DNA from: Ulvibacterium sp965248315
Lineage (GTDB): Bacteria > Bacteroidota > Bacteroidia > Flavobacteriales > Flavobacteriaceae
DNA length: 64,000 nt
Assembly (NCBI RefSeq): GCF_965248315.1
Contig: NZ_CBDFIX010000002.1
Coordinates: 992,001 to 1,056,000 of the forward strand
Direction: 5' to 3'
Under the pieces are notes generated by a model, which had not been told where the DNA came from, made no database searches, and saw only the letters and a program-made list of their open reading frames with translations. The stretch's first letter is position 1. Every line of letters starts with the position of its first letter. Shown piece by piece: positions 18,516-27,251 of this stretch. A program made the position numbers and the translations under genes.

Positions 18516-19157
18516 ATGCGAATATCGGATCTTACTTATATTACTCATTTATTGGAATTCATCGCCGCACTGCTTGCCTTCATACATTTTAAAAAATTTA
18601 AAAATTCTAAAGAAAGATATTTTTTACATTTCCTGTGGTTTACTTTCGGGGTTGACCTAATTGGAGATATACTGGCAGACTTTTATGAAGTGCAGACTTA
18701 TCCCATATATAATCTATATATGCTGGTAAGCTTTCTCTTTTATTTTTATTGGTATTACTTGATTTTGAAAAGAATAGATTTAAGGAAGATTATATTGGTT
18801 TTTGTCGCTCTTTTTGTTTGTGCCTTTTTGCTAAATTTCATTCTTCAAGGTTGGCAGATATACCATAAATATTCATTCATGACAGGGTCACTACTAACTT
18901 TGGTGTGTACCGTTTTTCATTTTTGGCAATTGTTGAATAGCGATGAGATTTTGGAAATAAAGTATAAACTTAGTTTTTGGATATCTACCGGACTACTATT
19001 ATTCAATATAGGAATAATACCTATTGTATTGCTTTCTGATCATTTTAGTTTTAGTGAAATACAATATTATATTCTTATTATTACTTTAAATTTTATTCTT
19101 TACGGATGTTATAGTATCGGATTTTTATGGACCAAGGAGAAGTACAATCGTTCCTGA
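18516..19157 (+). CDS. Multi-span membrane protein, putative sensory partner of the adjacent kinase
   Basis: The 213-residue, strongly hydrophobic protein has six or seven predicted membrane helices (for example YITHLLEFIAALLAFIHF, IYNLYMLVSFLFYFYWYY and a final IQYYILIITLNFILYGCY). There is no recognised domain. Its 3' end overlaps the histidine kinase start by 31 bases, and it begins 3 bp after the preceding gene, so translation is likely coupled. Since the kinase has only one membrane helix and no sensory domain of its own, this protein may supply signal detection. That role is inference. Base composition is more AT-rich than the kinase gene. Confidence 0.72.
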   Translation: MRISDLTYITHLLEFIAALLAFIHFKKFKNSKERYFLHFLWFTFGVDLIGDILADFYEVQTYPIYNLYMLVSFLFYFYWYYLILKRIDLRKIILVFVALFVCAFLLNFILQGWQIYHKYSFMTGSLLTLVCTVFHFWQLLNSDEILEIKYKLSFWISTGLLLFNIGIIPIVLLSDHFSFSEIQYYILIITLNFILYGCYSIGFLWTKEKYNRS

Positions 19158-19891
19158 TCGTTTTTTCCGCTATCGCTTTAAGCTTGGCGGTAACGGTGGT
19201 GATTCTCTTTGTCCTGTTTCAAAAACGGAAGAATCGGCTTTTAAAACAACAGGCCAGGGACAAGGAGGCTTTTGAAAAGGAACTTTCCGAAACCCAGATA
19301 GAGATTCGCGAAGAGACTTTGCGCAACATCAGCTGGGAGCTTCACGATAATATCGGCCAATTGATGACCTTGGCCAAGATTCAAGTCCAAATGGAAGGGA
19401 GTAAAACCCCTCAATTGGAAGAAGCCACGGAAACCATGGGCAAGGCCATTCAGGAGCTACGTGCCCTTTCCAAGCTTATTAATCCAGAGGCCTTAAAAAG
19501 CCTTTCCCTGGCCGAGGCAGTACAATTGGAAATGGACCGCTTTAACCGAATGCAGTTCCTAAAAGCTTCGCTTAAGGTAGAGGGGAGCCCAAATCCTCTC
19601 GATCCCAAAGAGGAAATCATATTGTTTCGCATCTTACAGGAGTTTTTTTCAAATACGGTAAAACACTCAAAGGCCACCGAACTTCAGGTCTTGCTTAACT
19701 ATACGGATAGCACCTTGGCGATTGTTGCTAAGGATAACGGCGTCGGTTTTGAACAGAAAGTGGATGCTTATTCCGGTATCGGCTTAAAAAATATGCGAAA
19801 TCGGGCCAAGTTGGTCAAAGCCCATTTGGAACTTTTCTCAGAAAAAAATAAGGGCACCCAATTAAAGATGACATATAATTTTGTAGATTGA
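19127..19891 (+). CDS. Sensor histidine kinase, NarX/HisKA_3 type
   Basis: The 254-residue kinase has a single N-terminal membrane helix (FLIVFSAIALSLAVTVVILFVLF), a coiled linker (KNRLLKQQARDKEAFEKELSE), a HisKA_3 dimerisation box RNISWELHDNIGQ with phospho-acceptor His73, and a HATPase domain ending with DNGVGFEQ and GIGLKNMRNRAK. It lacks any sensory domain. It should phosphorylate the LuxR-type regulator encoded 218 bp downstream. It overlaps the upstream membrane-protein gene by 31 bases. The minimal architecture suggests it depends on the two membrane proteins encoded just upstream for its signal. Confidence 0.88.
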   Translation: MDQGEVQSFLIVFSAIALSLAVTVVILFVLFQKRKNRLLKQQARDKEAFEKELSETQIEIREETLRNISWELHDNIGQLMTLAKIQVQMEGSKTPQLEEATETMGKAIQELRALSKLINPEALKSLSLAEAVQLEMDRFNRMQFLKASLKVEGSPNPLDPKEEIILFRILQEFFSNTVKHSKATELQVLLNYTDSTLAIVAKDNGVGFEQKVDAYSGIGLKNMRNRAKLVKAHLELFSEKNKGTQLKMTYNFVD

Positions 19892-20109
19892 ACGTTCTTG
19901 CGAAAGACGATGGTCCTAGCAAGTTGCGCCAGTCCTCCTTTTTGTATGCTTTGATTTAAAATTGGACCAATTCGGAGGGTTGGAGCATGTTAGATTGAAC
20001 CCCGAACAATAATGAGTTTACCAGGACATAAAAAAGTTCCCCTTGAACGTCTTAGGTCTTTTTTCCCTGAGCGAAGCGATTCTATCCCCATTTCCAAAAA
20101 GTGGATTAA

Positions 20110-20745
20110 ATGACCTACTCCGTAGTCATTGTGGACGACCATACCCTACTTTCACAGGCCATAGCCGGGCTCGTGGACAGTTTTGGCAAATTCAAGGTAT
20201 TGTACAACTGCAAAAACGGACAGGAATTACTGGATCGTTTTACAAGCCCCAAAAACATACCGGACCTAGTGTTAATGGACATTAACATGCCCATACTCAA
20301 TGGTATTGAAACCACACAAATCCTAAAGACCGATTTCCCACAAACAAAAGTATTGGCACTTTCCATTGAGGAAGACGAAGGGACCATCCTAAAAATGCTT
20401 CGTGCCGGTGCCCGGGGTTACCTCATGAAGGATACCAAACGAGAGATATTGGAAGAAGCCCTTTTGAATATTGCCCAGAAAGGCTACTACCATACCAATA
20501 CGGTAACCCAAATCCTGGTAGGTACCCTGGAGAAAAAGGAACCCATTGTGGACCTAAAGGACCGGGAATTGGAATTTTTACAATTGGCCTGTTCTGAGAT
20601 GACCTATAGGGAAATTGCGGATGCCATGCACTTAAGCCCTAAAACCATTGAGGGTTATCGGGATGCGCTTCATGAAAAACTACATATTAAAAACCGGATT
20701 GGTTTGGTCCTCTACGCGATTCGCAACAAGATTTTTGAACCTTGA
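20110..20745 (+). CDS. Response regulator, NarL/FixJ (LuxR-HTH) family
   Basis: The 211-residue protein has a receiver domain (VVIVDDHTLLSQAI; phospho-acceptor Asp57 in PDLVLMDINMP; conserved Lys in GYLMKDTK) and a C-terminal LuxR-type helix-turn-helix (DRELEFLQLACSEMTYREIADAMHLS). It is the evident partner of the kinase at 19127. The last codons and stop fall within two copies of the heptamer TTGAACC. The 218-bp gap between kinase and regulator is unusually long for a coupled pair and could hold an internal promoter. Confidence 0.92.
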   Translation: MTYSVVIVDDHTLLSQAIAGLVDSFGKFKVLYNCKNGQELLDRFTSPKNIPDLVLMDINMPILNGIETTQILKTDFPQTKVLALSIEEDEGTILKMLRAGARGYLMKDTKREILEEALLNIAQKGYYHTNTVTQILVGTLEKKEPIVDLKDRELEFLQLACSEMTYREIADAMHLSPKTIEGYRDALHEKLHIKNRIGLVLYAIRNKIFEP

Positions 20746-20748
20746 ACC
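20735..20748 (+). repeat. Two copies of heptamer TTGAACC across a stop codon
   Basis: TTGAACC occurs twice in tandem, and the second copy contains the TGA stop of the response regulator. The same heptamer is repeated upstream of hemJ at 27200-27241. A two-copy match alone could be chance; it is recorded because of the related arrays. Confidence 0.5.
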
Positions 20749-20861
20749 ATCATAGGATAATCAAAAAAAGAATAGTAAATTAATCCAGTCATTGGGTTGA
20801 CGTACTGAGTAGAGGCCGGGTAAGGAAATCTCTGTTTTATCTGCCTATTCAACTAGTTGGG

Positions 20862-22100
20862 ATGTTCAAAAGGAATAAAAAATCCTTCTTAGGGCTATAC
20901 CTTAAAACTTTTAGAAGAAAAGAAGTGAATAAGATCGGGTTTTTATGGAGTTTTTACCGTTTAGGCAAAGCATTGGTTTTATGCTTTGTTGTATGCCAAT
21001 TTTACGCCTCCTGCTCGCTGTTACGGATTGAAAGTGAGCAAAAACCCCTGTCCATTAATGATTTAAACACTCGGCTGTTAACACAGTCTTTTGTTACCCA
21101 GGCCATGGATCGAACTGAAAATGCTGCGGATAGTATTGCCAAAATGGCCTTGGGCGACATCGAAATTCAGAAGAATACATTATTATGGAAAATAAGGACC
21201 GGGGAGGAGTTGAAACATATAGGATTCCAAACCTCTCCCAAGGTAGCCCTTACGGATGTTTGGTCCTATATGTTGGAGCTGCAAAACCTTATGGGTCAAA
21301 AGGATAGCTTGTTCCTATTTGGTCCCTATCAAAACATTGCCATCCAAACAACATCCCAAAATGCAACGGAAATTGAAAGGATTGCCCAAAGTGTACTTAG
21401 CACAAGGGATTTTATGGCATACAAAGCTTTTGTATCGGAATACTCAAAAACTCACCCCATAAACCGTAAAAAACTGAAGCATCAAACCATAAAGCAGGAC
21501 TTTCTTAAGTTTAGGGATGTGCCGGATAGCCTTGGGATACAAACAGTGGGCACCTTGTCCGAAGTGGTAGCCGATGTTTCCAGTAAAGTGGATTTTAGTT
21601 CGGACCTCCTGGGGAAACAGCTCAAATGGCGTACCGAACTTTGGATGAAGGATAAGGGAATGGATTCCATGGAGATCCAGAAGCGAATAGCCAATTTTAA
21701 TACGCAGGTGAATCGTTTATTGGAGATAGCGGAAAATTCTCCAGAGACCTTGGAAATGGCCGTTGTTAATTTTGTGGAACGCGTAGACCCTCTGTTCAAA
21801 TCACTAAATGATGAACTGGGAATGGCGATGTTAAGCCTCTCCGAAGATCGGGTCGCCATAGACCGAATGGTAAAACGAGAGCGCATAGCCTTGGATTCAC
21901 TACTAAAACGCGAACGTTTGGCCCTGACCGAGGAAGCAAGGACCCTTGCGGAAATCGGAGTCAAAAACGCAATGACGGAAGTACGAAAAACCATTTCCAG
22001 CACGCTCTTTTACCTATTGCTTATTATTGTTGCGGTTTTGGGAATTCCTTTTTATTTGGGTTTTCTTTTTGGCAAAAACCGAAAGGGAAAAAACAAATAA
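20862..22100 (+). CDS. Unknown membrane protein with coiled-coil region
   Basis: The 412-residue protein has an N-terminal hydrophobic segment (LGKALVLCFVVCQFYASCSLL) and a C-terminal membrane helix (SSTLFYLLLIIVAVLGIPFYLGFLF) followed by a basic tail. The intervening ~300 residues are largely helical and end in a charged repeat-like coiled coil (RVAIDRMVKRERIALDSLLKRERLAL). This topology places most of the protein in the periplasm between two anchors, or behind a cleaved signal. I recognise no domain. It follows the response regulator by 116 bp and precedes a BNR-propeller gene by 118 bp. It might be a cell-envelope spacer or scaffold; no specific function is claimed. Confidence 0.72.
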   Translation: MFKRNKKSFLGLYLKTFRRKEVNKIGFLWSFYRLGKALVLCFVVCQFYASCSLLRIESEQKPLSINDLNTRLLTQSFVTQAMDRTENAADSIAKMALGDIEIQKNTLLWKIRTGEELKHIGFQTSPKVALTDVWSYMLELQNLMGQKDSLFLFGPYQNIAIQTTSQNATEIERIAQSVLSTRDFMAYKAFVSEYSKTHPINRKKLKHQTIKQDFLKFRDVPDSLGIQTVGTLSEVVADVSSKVDFSSDLLGKQLKWRTELWMKDKGMDSMEIQKRIANFNTQVNRLLEIAENSPETLEMAVVNFVERVDPLFKSLNDELGMAMLSLSEDRVAIDRMVKRERIALDSLLKRERLALTEEARTLAEIGVKNAMTEVRKTISSTLFYLLLIIVAVLGIPFYLGFLFGKNRKGKNK

Positions 22101-22218
22101 AGCTGTGTGCCAACGCTGTTTCAAGACCCGCGCAAAACCCTCCAAATTTTTAATAAATCGCTTTGAACTTGTTTCTTTTTCCCTACTTTTAAACTCATCG
22201 ATTTTCAAAAAACTTACA

Positions 22219-25200
22219 ATGAGAACATTGCTTTTAAAAGCGGGCTTTTGGCTGGTATTATCTTCCTTTTTTGTTCCTAAAGTGGAAGCTCAAAAAAGAA
22301 GAAAAACCGATCAACCAACACTTCAATTTCCCGAGAAACTCTATTCCAGTTTAACGTACCGTTTAATCGGGCCTTTTCGCGGTGGCCGATCTGCTGCGGT
22401 AACCGGAGTGCCGGGTAAACCCAATCTCTTTTATTTTGGGGCAACGGGCGGGGGTGTTTGGAAGACTGTGAACGGCGGCCGTACTTGGGAAAACATCTCG
22501 GATGGTTATTTCGGAGGAAGCATTGGAGCGGTGGAAGTAGCTCAAAGCGACCCCAACGTTATATATGTGGGAGGAGGTGAAAAGACCCTTCGGGGCAATG
22601 TTTCTTCGGGCTATGGAATTTGGAAAACCGAGGATGCCGGAAAAACCTGGAAATCGGCAGGGCTGGAAAAAAGTCGACATATACCACGGATTCGTATCCA
22701 TCCCAAAAACCACAACATAGTCTATGCAGCAGTTTTGGGCAATATCTATAAGCCTACCCAAGATCGAGGAGTCTACAAAAGTATGGATGGTGGCAAGACT
22801 TGGGAGAAAATACTTTTTGTAAATGACCAATCCGGGGCTGTGGACCTAACCTTGGATCCAAACAATCCCAGAATAGTATATGCCTCAACATGGCGTGCCA
22901 AACGAACACCCTATAGCTTAAGCAGTGGAGGAGATGGTTCGGCATTATGGAAAAGCACGGATAGCGGGGAAACTTGGTCCGAAATTTCTAAGAACGAAGG
23001 TTTTCCCAAAGATACTTTGGGCATTATAGGGGTGACGGTTTCACCTAAAAATTCCGAACGGGTCTGGGCCATTGTAGAGCAAAAGGAAAAAGGCGGTCTG
23101 TATCGAAGCGATGATGGGGGTAAAACATGGGAACAGGTAAACGATGAACGTAAACTGCGCCAACGTGCTTGGTACTATACTCGCGTCTACGCCGATACCG
23201 AAGATGAGGATGTGGTTTATGTATTGAATGTACGCTATCACAAGTCTACCGATGGAGGTAAAACTTTTAGCACTTTCAATGCCCCTCATGGGGATCATCA
23301 TGATTTATGGATAGCTCCAGAGAATTCGAAAAGAATGATTATTGGAGATGATGGCGGCGCCCAGGTTTCCTATGATGGGGGAGATACTTGGAGTACCTAT
23401 TACAATCAACCTACGGCACAGTTTTATCGGGTAACTACGGACAATGCATTTCCCTACCGGATTTATGTGGCTCAGCAAGATAATTCTACCATTCGCATTA
23501 ACCATAGAAGTGATGGAAGCAGCATTGGCGAGGATGATTGGGAAGAAACGGCGGGTGGCGAAAGCGCACATATTGCGGTGGATCCGACCAATAATGATAT
23601 TGTGTATGGCGGAAGCTACGGAGGGTTTTTGACAAGGGTAAACCATAAGAAGAACACAACACGGGGGATTAATGTATGGCCAGATAATCCTATGGGGTAT
23701 GGGGCAGAGGGGATGAAATATCGCTTTCAATGGAACTTTCCCATTATTTTTAGCAAGCACGATCCCAAAAAACTATATACGTTTTCCAATCATGTACATA
23801 GGAGTACCAATGAAGGTCAAAGTTGGGAGTTATTGAGTGATGACCTTACACGAAACGATTCTTCAAAATTGGTCAGTAGTGGGGGGCCGATTACCCAGGA
23901 CAATACCGGGGTGGAATATTATTGCACCCTATTCGCGGCCAATGAGAGCCCGGTAAAGGAGGGCCTAATTTGGGTTGGTAGCGATGACGGATTGATTCAT
24001 GTTACCCAAGATGGAGGAGAAACCTGGGAAAATGTAACCCCGGCAGAGATGCCGGATTGGACCATGGTAAATAGTATTGAACCATCTGCTTTTGAAGTAG
24101 GCACCTGTTATGTGGCAGGCACGCGTTATAAGTTGGGAGATTTTCAGCCTTATCTCTATAAAACCACGGATTTTGGAAAGACTTGGAAAAAAATAACAAA
24201 TGGTATAAAAAATGAACATTTTACTCGTGTACTCCGGGAAGACCCAAAAAGAAAGGACTTGCTGTATGCCGGTACGGAAACCGGCATGTACATTTCCTTT
24301 GATGATGGTGCTAACTGGCAACCGTTTCAACTCAACCTCCCTATTGTTCCCATTACGGATTTAACCATAAAGGACAACAATCTTATCGTTGCCACCCAGG
24401 GCCGTAGCCTGTGGATTATGGATGACTTAACGGTGCTCCATCAATTGCAGGATGATATTAAGAACAAGGCGGCATACCTATTTGGACCCAAGGACAGTTA
24501 CCGGACCAAGGGCGGTACTATTGAGAAGCCTTCCCTTACCGAGGGAGAAAATCATCCCAATGGGGTAGTCACCCACTTTTATATACAAGACTTGATGGAA
24601 AAGGATAGTGTGCAGCTAACCTATTTGAATAGTGCCGGAGACACCTTGGCAGTATTTAAAAATTCGGCAAAAGGGAAAGATGAAAAACTGGAAATCAAGA
24701 AAGGGGGAAATACCCATGTTTGGGATACCAAGGGCAAAGGAGCCGAGAAACTTGAGGGTATGGTCTTGTGGTGGGCCAATCTTGATGGACCGAAAGCCGT
24801 TCCCGGAACTTATAAAGTATCTTTGAGTATCAATGGTTTGGAACAGTCACAGCCGTTTACGATACTGCCCGATCCTCGCGCAGAGGTTTCGGTAGCCGAT
24901 ATGCAAAAGCAATACGATTTTGTAAGTGATATAAACGCTAATGTGAACAAGGCCCATGAATCTATCAAGAAAATCCGAAAGATCAATGAACAGTTGGAAG
25001 CCTTTTCAAAACAATACGCTTCCACTCCGCTCAGCGCAAGTAATGGGGAACAAATAAAAAAATTGGTTGAGCAAGCTAAAACCATGAAAGAGAAATTCGG
25101 GGAAGTGGAAAAGGCCTTATATCAAACGAAAAATCGTAGTGCTCAGGATCCATTGAACCTCCCTATTAAATTGACCAACAAATTGGGACATTTGAACAGT

Positions 25201-25377
25201 CTGGTGACTCTGGACGACTTTCCGCCTACAGATCAGGATATTGCCGTGAAAAATGAGTTGACCACCAAGATCAATGCTCAACTTGAAGCCTTTGATGCCT
25301 TGATTATCCAAGAAATCAAGGCCTTTAATTCAGCTTTCAATAGTTTGCAATTGAATTATTTATTTGTAGAAGATTAA
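22219..25377 (+). CDS. VPS10/BNR-repeat (sortilin-like) secreted beta-propeller protein
   Basis: The 1,052-residue protein starts at 22219 with a signal peptide (MRTLLLKAGFWLVLSSFF, cleavage near VEAQ); the frame is open further upstream to 22027 but those 64 residues lack a signal and are rejected. At least ten Asp-box motifs (S/D-x-G-x-T-W) mark BNR/sortilin propeller blades, for example DAGKTWKSAG, DGGKTWEKIL, DSGETWSEIS, DDGGKTWEQV, QDGGETWENVTP and DFGKTWKKIT, spread over residues ~70-720. The last ~200 residues are helical (NVNKAHESIKKIRKINEQLE). Such proteins are often labelled glycosyl hydrolase, but no catalytic residues are evident. It is 4 bp upstream of a sulfatase gene, so the two probably work together on an extracellular substrate. 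Confidence 0.87.
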   Translation: MRTLLLKAGFWLVLSSFFVPKVEAQKRRKTDQPTLQFPEKLYSSLTYRLIGPFRGGRSAAVTGVPGKPNLFYFGATGGGVWKTVNGGRTWENISDGYFGGSIGAVEVAQSDPNVIYVGGGEKTLRGNVSSGYGIWKTEDAGKTWKSAGLEKSRHIPRIRIHPKNHNIVYAAVLGNIYKPTQDRGVYKSMDGGKTWEKILFVNDQSGAVDLTLDPNNPRIVYASTWRAKRTPYSLSSGGDGSALWKSTDSGETWSEISKNEGFPKDTLGIIGVTVSPKNSERVWAIVEQKEKGGLYRSDDGGKTWEQVNDERKLRQRAWYYTRVYADTEDEDVVYVLNVRYHKSTDGGKTFSTFNAPHGDHHDLWIAPENSKRMIIGDDGGAQVSYDGGDTWSTYYNQPTAQFYRVTTDNAFPYRIYVAQQDNSTIRINHRSDGSSIGEDDWEETAGGESAHIAVDPTNNDIVYGGSYGGFLTRVNHKKNTTRGINVWPDNPMGYGAEGMKYRFQWNFPIIFSKHDPKKLYTFSNHVHRSTNEGQSWELLSDDLTRNDSSKLVSSGGPITQDNTGVEYYCTLFAANESPVKEGLIWVGSDDGLIHVTQDGGETWENVTPAEMPDWTMVNSIEPSAFEVGTCYVAGTRYKLGDFQPYLYKTTDFGKTWKKITNGIKNEHFTRVLREDPKRKDLLYAGTETGMYISFDDGANWQPFQLNLPIVPITDLTIKDNNLIVATQGRSLWIMDDLTVLHQLQDDIKNKAAYLFGPKDSYRTKGGTIEKPSLTEGENHPNGVVTHFYIQDLMEKDSVQLTYLNSAGDTLAVFKNSAKGKDEKLEIKKGGNTHVWDTKGKGAEKLEGMVLWWANLDGPKAVPGTYKVSLSINGLEQSQPFTILPDPRAEVSVADMQKQYDFVSDINANVNKAHESIKKIRKINEQLEAFSKQYASTPLSASNGEQIKKLVEQAKTMKEKFGEVEKALYQTKNRSAQDPLNLPIKLTNKLGHLNSLVTLDDFPPTDQDIAVKNELTTKINAQLEAFDALIIQEIKAFNSAFNSLQLNYLFVED

Positions 25378-25381
25378 GATT

Positions 25382-27139
25382 ATGCAGAAACCAATAAGCC
25401 TTTTACTACTTTTTGTTGTAATTCATTTTTTGCCTATGCTATCCACGGCACAGCGCGGTGAAAAACCTAATGTGATTCTGATTATTACCGATGACCAGGG
25501 CTATGGGGATTTAGGAATTACGGGCAATCCACATGTTAAGACACCTACCTTGGATGCTTTTGCCAAAGAAAGCGTTCGTTTTACCAATTTTTACGTGTCC
25601 CCGGTTTGTGCTCCGACCCGGGCCAGTTTAATGACGGGGAGATATTCCTTACGGACCGGGATTAGGGATACTTATAACGGCGGGGCGATAATGGCCTCCA
25701 ATGAAGTTACTATTGCAGAAATGCTGAAACAGGCCAACTACCGAACCGGGATTTTTGGAAAATGGCATTTGGGGGATAACTATCCCAGCAGGCCTCAGGA
25801 TCAGGGTTTTGATGAATCTGTTATCCACCTAGCAGGCGGTATGGGTCAAGTAGGGGATTTTACCACTTACTTTAGGGGTGATAGGAGTTACTTTGACCCT
25901 GTTCTTTGGCAAAATGGAAAACAAGAGGCATATACCGGCTATTGCAGTGATATTTTTACGGATCAGGCGATTCGTTTTATAGAAAAGAGCAAATCTGATC
26001 CTTTCTTCTGCTATCTTTCCTTTAATGCCCCCCACACCCCTTTGCAGGTCCCACAAGAATACTATGATCGGTATAAGGACATTGACCCTTCTTCAGGATT
26101 TGAAAATGATGACCGACCTTTTACGAAGATGACCGAAAAGGACAAGGAAGACGCGCGTAAAGTGTACGCTATGGTCAGTAATATTGATGATAACCTGGCC
26201 AAGTTGTTCCAAAAATTGAAAGAATTAAAGCTCGAAAAGAATACCCTCGTTATTTTCATGACCGATAACGGTCCGCAACAAGTGCGCTATGTCGCCGGAA
26301 TGAAAGGTAGAAAGGGTAGTGTTTACCGAGGCGGGGTAAGAGTCCCTTTTTACCTCAGGTATCCTCAAGAAATAAAGGGAAATTGGGACATTGAAACCAC
26401 AACTGCTCATATTGATGTGCTTCCTACACTTGCGGAGATTTGTGGTTTGGAAATACCCAAGAACAGAAAGCTGGATGGGAGAAGCCTTTTGCCCTTGATT
26501 CAGAAAAAGGCAAATTGGCCGCAACGCCCCCTCTTTTTCTACTGGACACGAAAATATCCCGTACGGTATATTAACATGGCTTTGCAGCAAGGCCCCTATA
26601 AATTAGTAGCTCAGACGAATTTCAATGCTTCGCTTCAGGATTTTGAGCTATACCATGTTTTGGACGACCCCTATGAGCTAAAAAACCTAGCCAAGGAAAA
26701 AACGGACACGGCACAGCTGCTTAAAGATAAGATGGACGAAACCTATGAGGAATTGATCAATTCAGAAAATTTATTGAACCCACCGCCCATTGTTGTGGGA
26801 ACCCAGAATGAGAACCCAATTTTTTTGAATAGAAATGATGCCGGTGGAGAACGGGGTATCTGGAATCAGGAGGAAGTTTTTGGGAAATGGAACGTAGTAT
26901 TGAAAGAGGGCAGATATAACATCAAATTTAAGTTTGTAGAACCCATTAAAAAGGGAGGCAAGATGTTTTTGGAGACGGGTTCCTTGATCAATACCTTTGA
27001 AAACGATATAAATGGAACGGATAGCATTGAAATGACTGGGGTGTCTCTACCGAATATGGAATGTGATCTTATTCCTTTTTACGCTATTGGTGGCAAGCGT
27101 ATTTTTCCATTTTGGGTAGAAATGGAACGAATTCGATAA
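25382..27139 (+). CDS. Secreted sulfatase (type I, formylglycine-dependent)
   Basis: The 585-residue protein has a signal peptide ending near STAQ, an alkaline-phosphatase-fold start (VILIITDDQGYGDLG with metal-binding Asp pair) and the sulfatase signature CAPTR at Cys76-Arg80, where Cys is converted to formylglycine. His and Lys of the active site appear in IFGKWHLGDN, and metal-binding Asp in VIFMTDNGPQ. It removes sulfate esters, most likely from algal polysaccharides in a marine flavobacterium. The C-terminal ~130 residues after NPPPIVVGTQNEN form an extra beta-rich module. It is co-transcribed with the BNR-propeller gene (4-bp gap). No formylglycine-generating enzyme is in this window. 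Confidence 0.92.
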   Translation: MQKPISLLLLFVVIHFLPMLSTAQRGEKPNVILIITDDQGYGDLGITGNPHVKTPTLDAFAKESVRFTNFYVSPVCAPTRASLMTGRYSLRTGIRDTYNGGAIMASNEVTIAEMLKQANYRTGIFGKWHLGDNYPSRPQDQGFDESVIHLAGGMGQVGDFTTYFRGDRSYFDPVLWQNGKQEAYTGYCSDIFTDQAIRFIEKSKSDPFFCYLSFNAPHTPLQVPQEYYDRYKDIDPSSGFENDDRPFTKMTEKDKEDARKVYAMVSNIDDNLAKLFQKLKELKLEKNTLVIFMTDNGPQQVRYVAGMKGRKGSVYRGGVRVPFYLRYPQEIKGNWDIETTTAHIDVLPTLAEICGLEIPKNRKLDGRSLLPLIQKKANWPQRPLFFYWTRKYPVRYINMALQQGPYKLVAQTNFNASLQDFELYHVLDDPYELKNLAKEKTDTAQLLKDKMDETYEELINSENLLNPPPIVVGTQNENPIFLNRNDAGGERGIWNQEEVFGKWNVVLKEGRYNIKFKFVEPIKKGGKMFLETGSLINTFENDINGTDSIEMTGVSLPNMECDLIPFYAIGGKRIFPFWVEMERIR

Positions 27140-27199
27140 AAAACAATATGTCTTATTACTTCAATGTCACGCAGAGCGGATATGCATAAATCCCTAACT

Positions 27200-27241
27200 T
27201 TGAACCTTGAACCTTGAACCTTGAACCTTAAACCTTAAACC
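27200..27241 (+). repeat. Heptamer tandem repeat: 4x TTGAACC then 2x TTAAACC
   Basis: Six uninterrupted 7-bp units end 10 bp before the GTG start of hemJ. Copies 1-4 are identical, and copies 5-6 differ by one base. The placement in the leader means copy-number change would alter promoter or ribosome-site spacing without touching the reading frame. Related arrays are at 20735 and 40834. Confidence 0.9.
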
Positions 27242-27251
27242 GTATTCTCCC

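Noticed and set aside
18058..18516. 152-codon open frame overlapping the gene at 18003
   Set aside because: It is an alternative frame of the 169-residue protein, without leader or domain; the main frame has a membrane anchor and better spacing to the next gene.
21482..22003. 173-codon minus-strand frame
   Set aside because: Antisense to the coiled-coil gene; Ser/Arg-rich composition typical of a shadow frame.
22027..22218. 64-residue N-terminal extension of the BNR protein
   Set aside because: It would overlap the preceding gene and hide the obvious signal peptide beginning at 22219.
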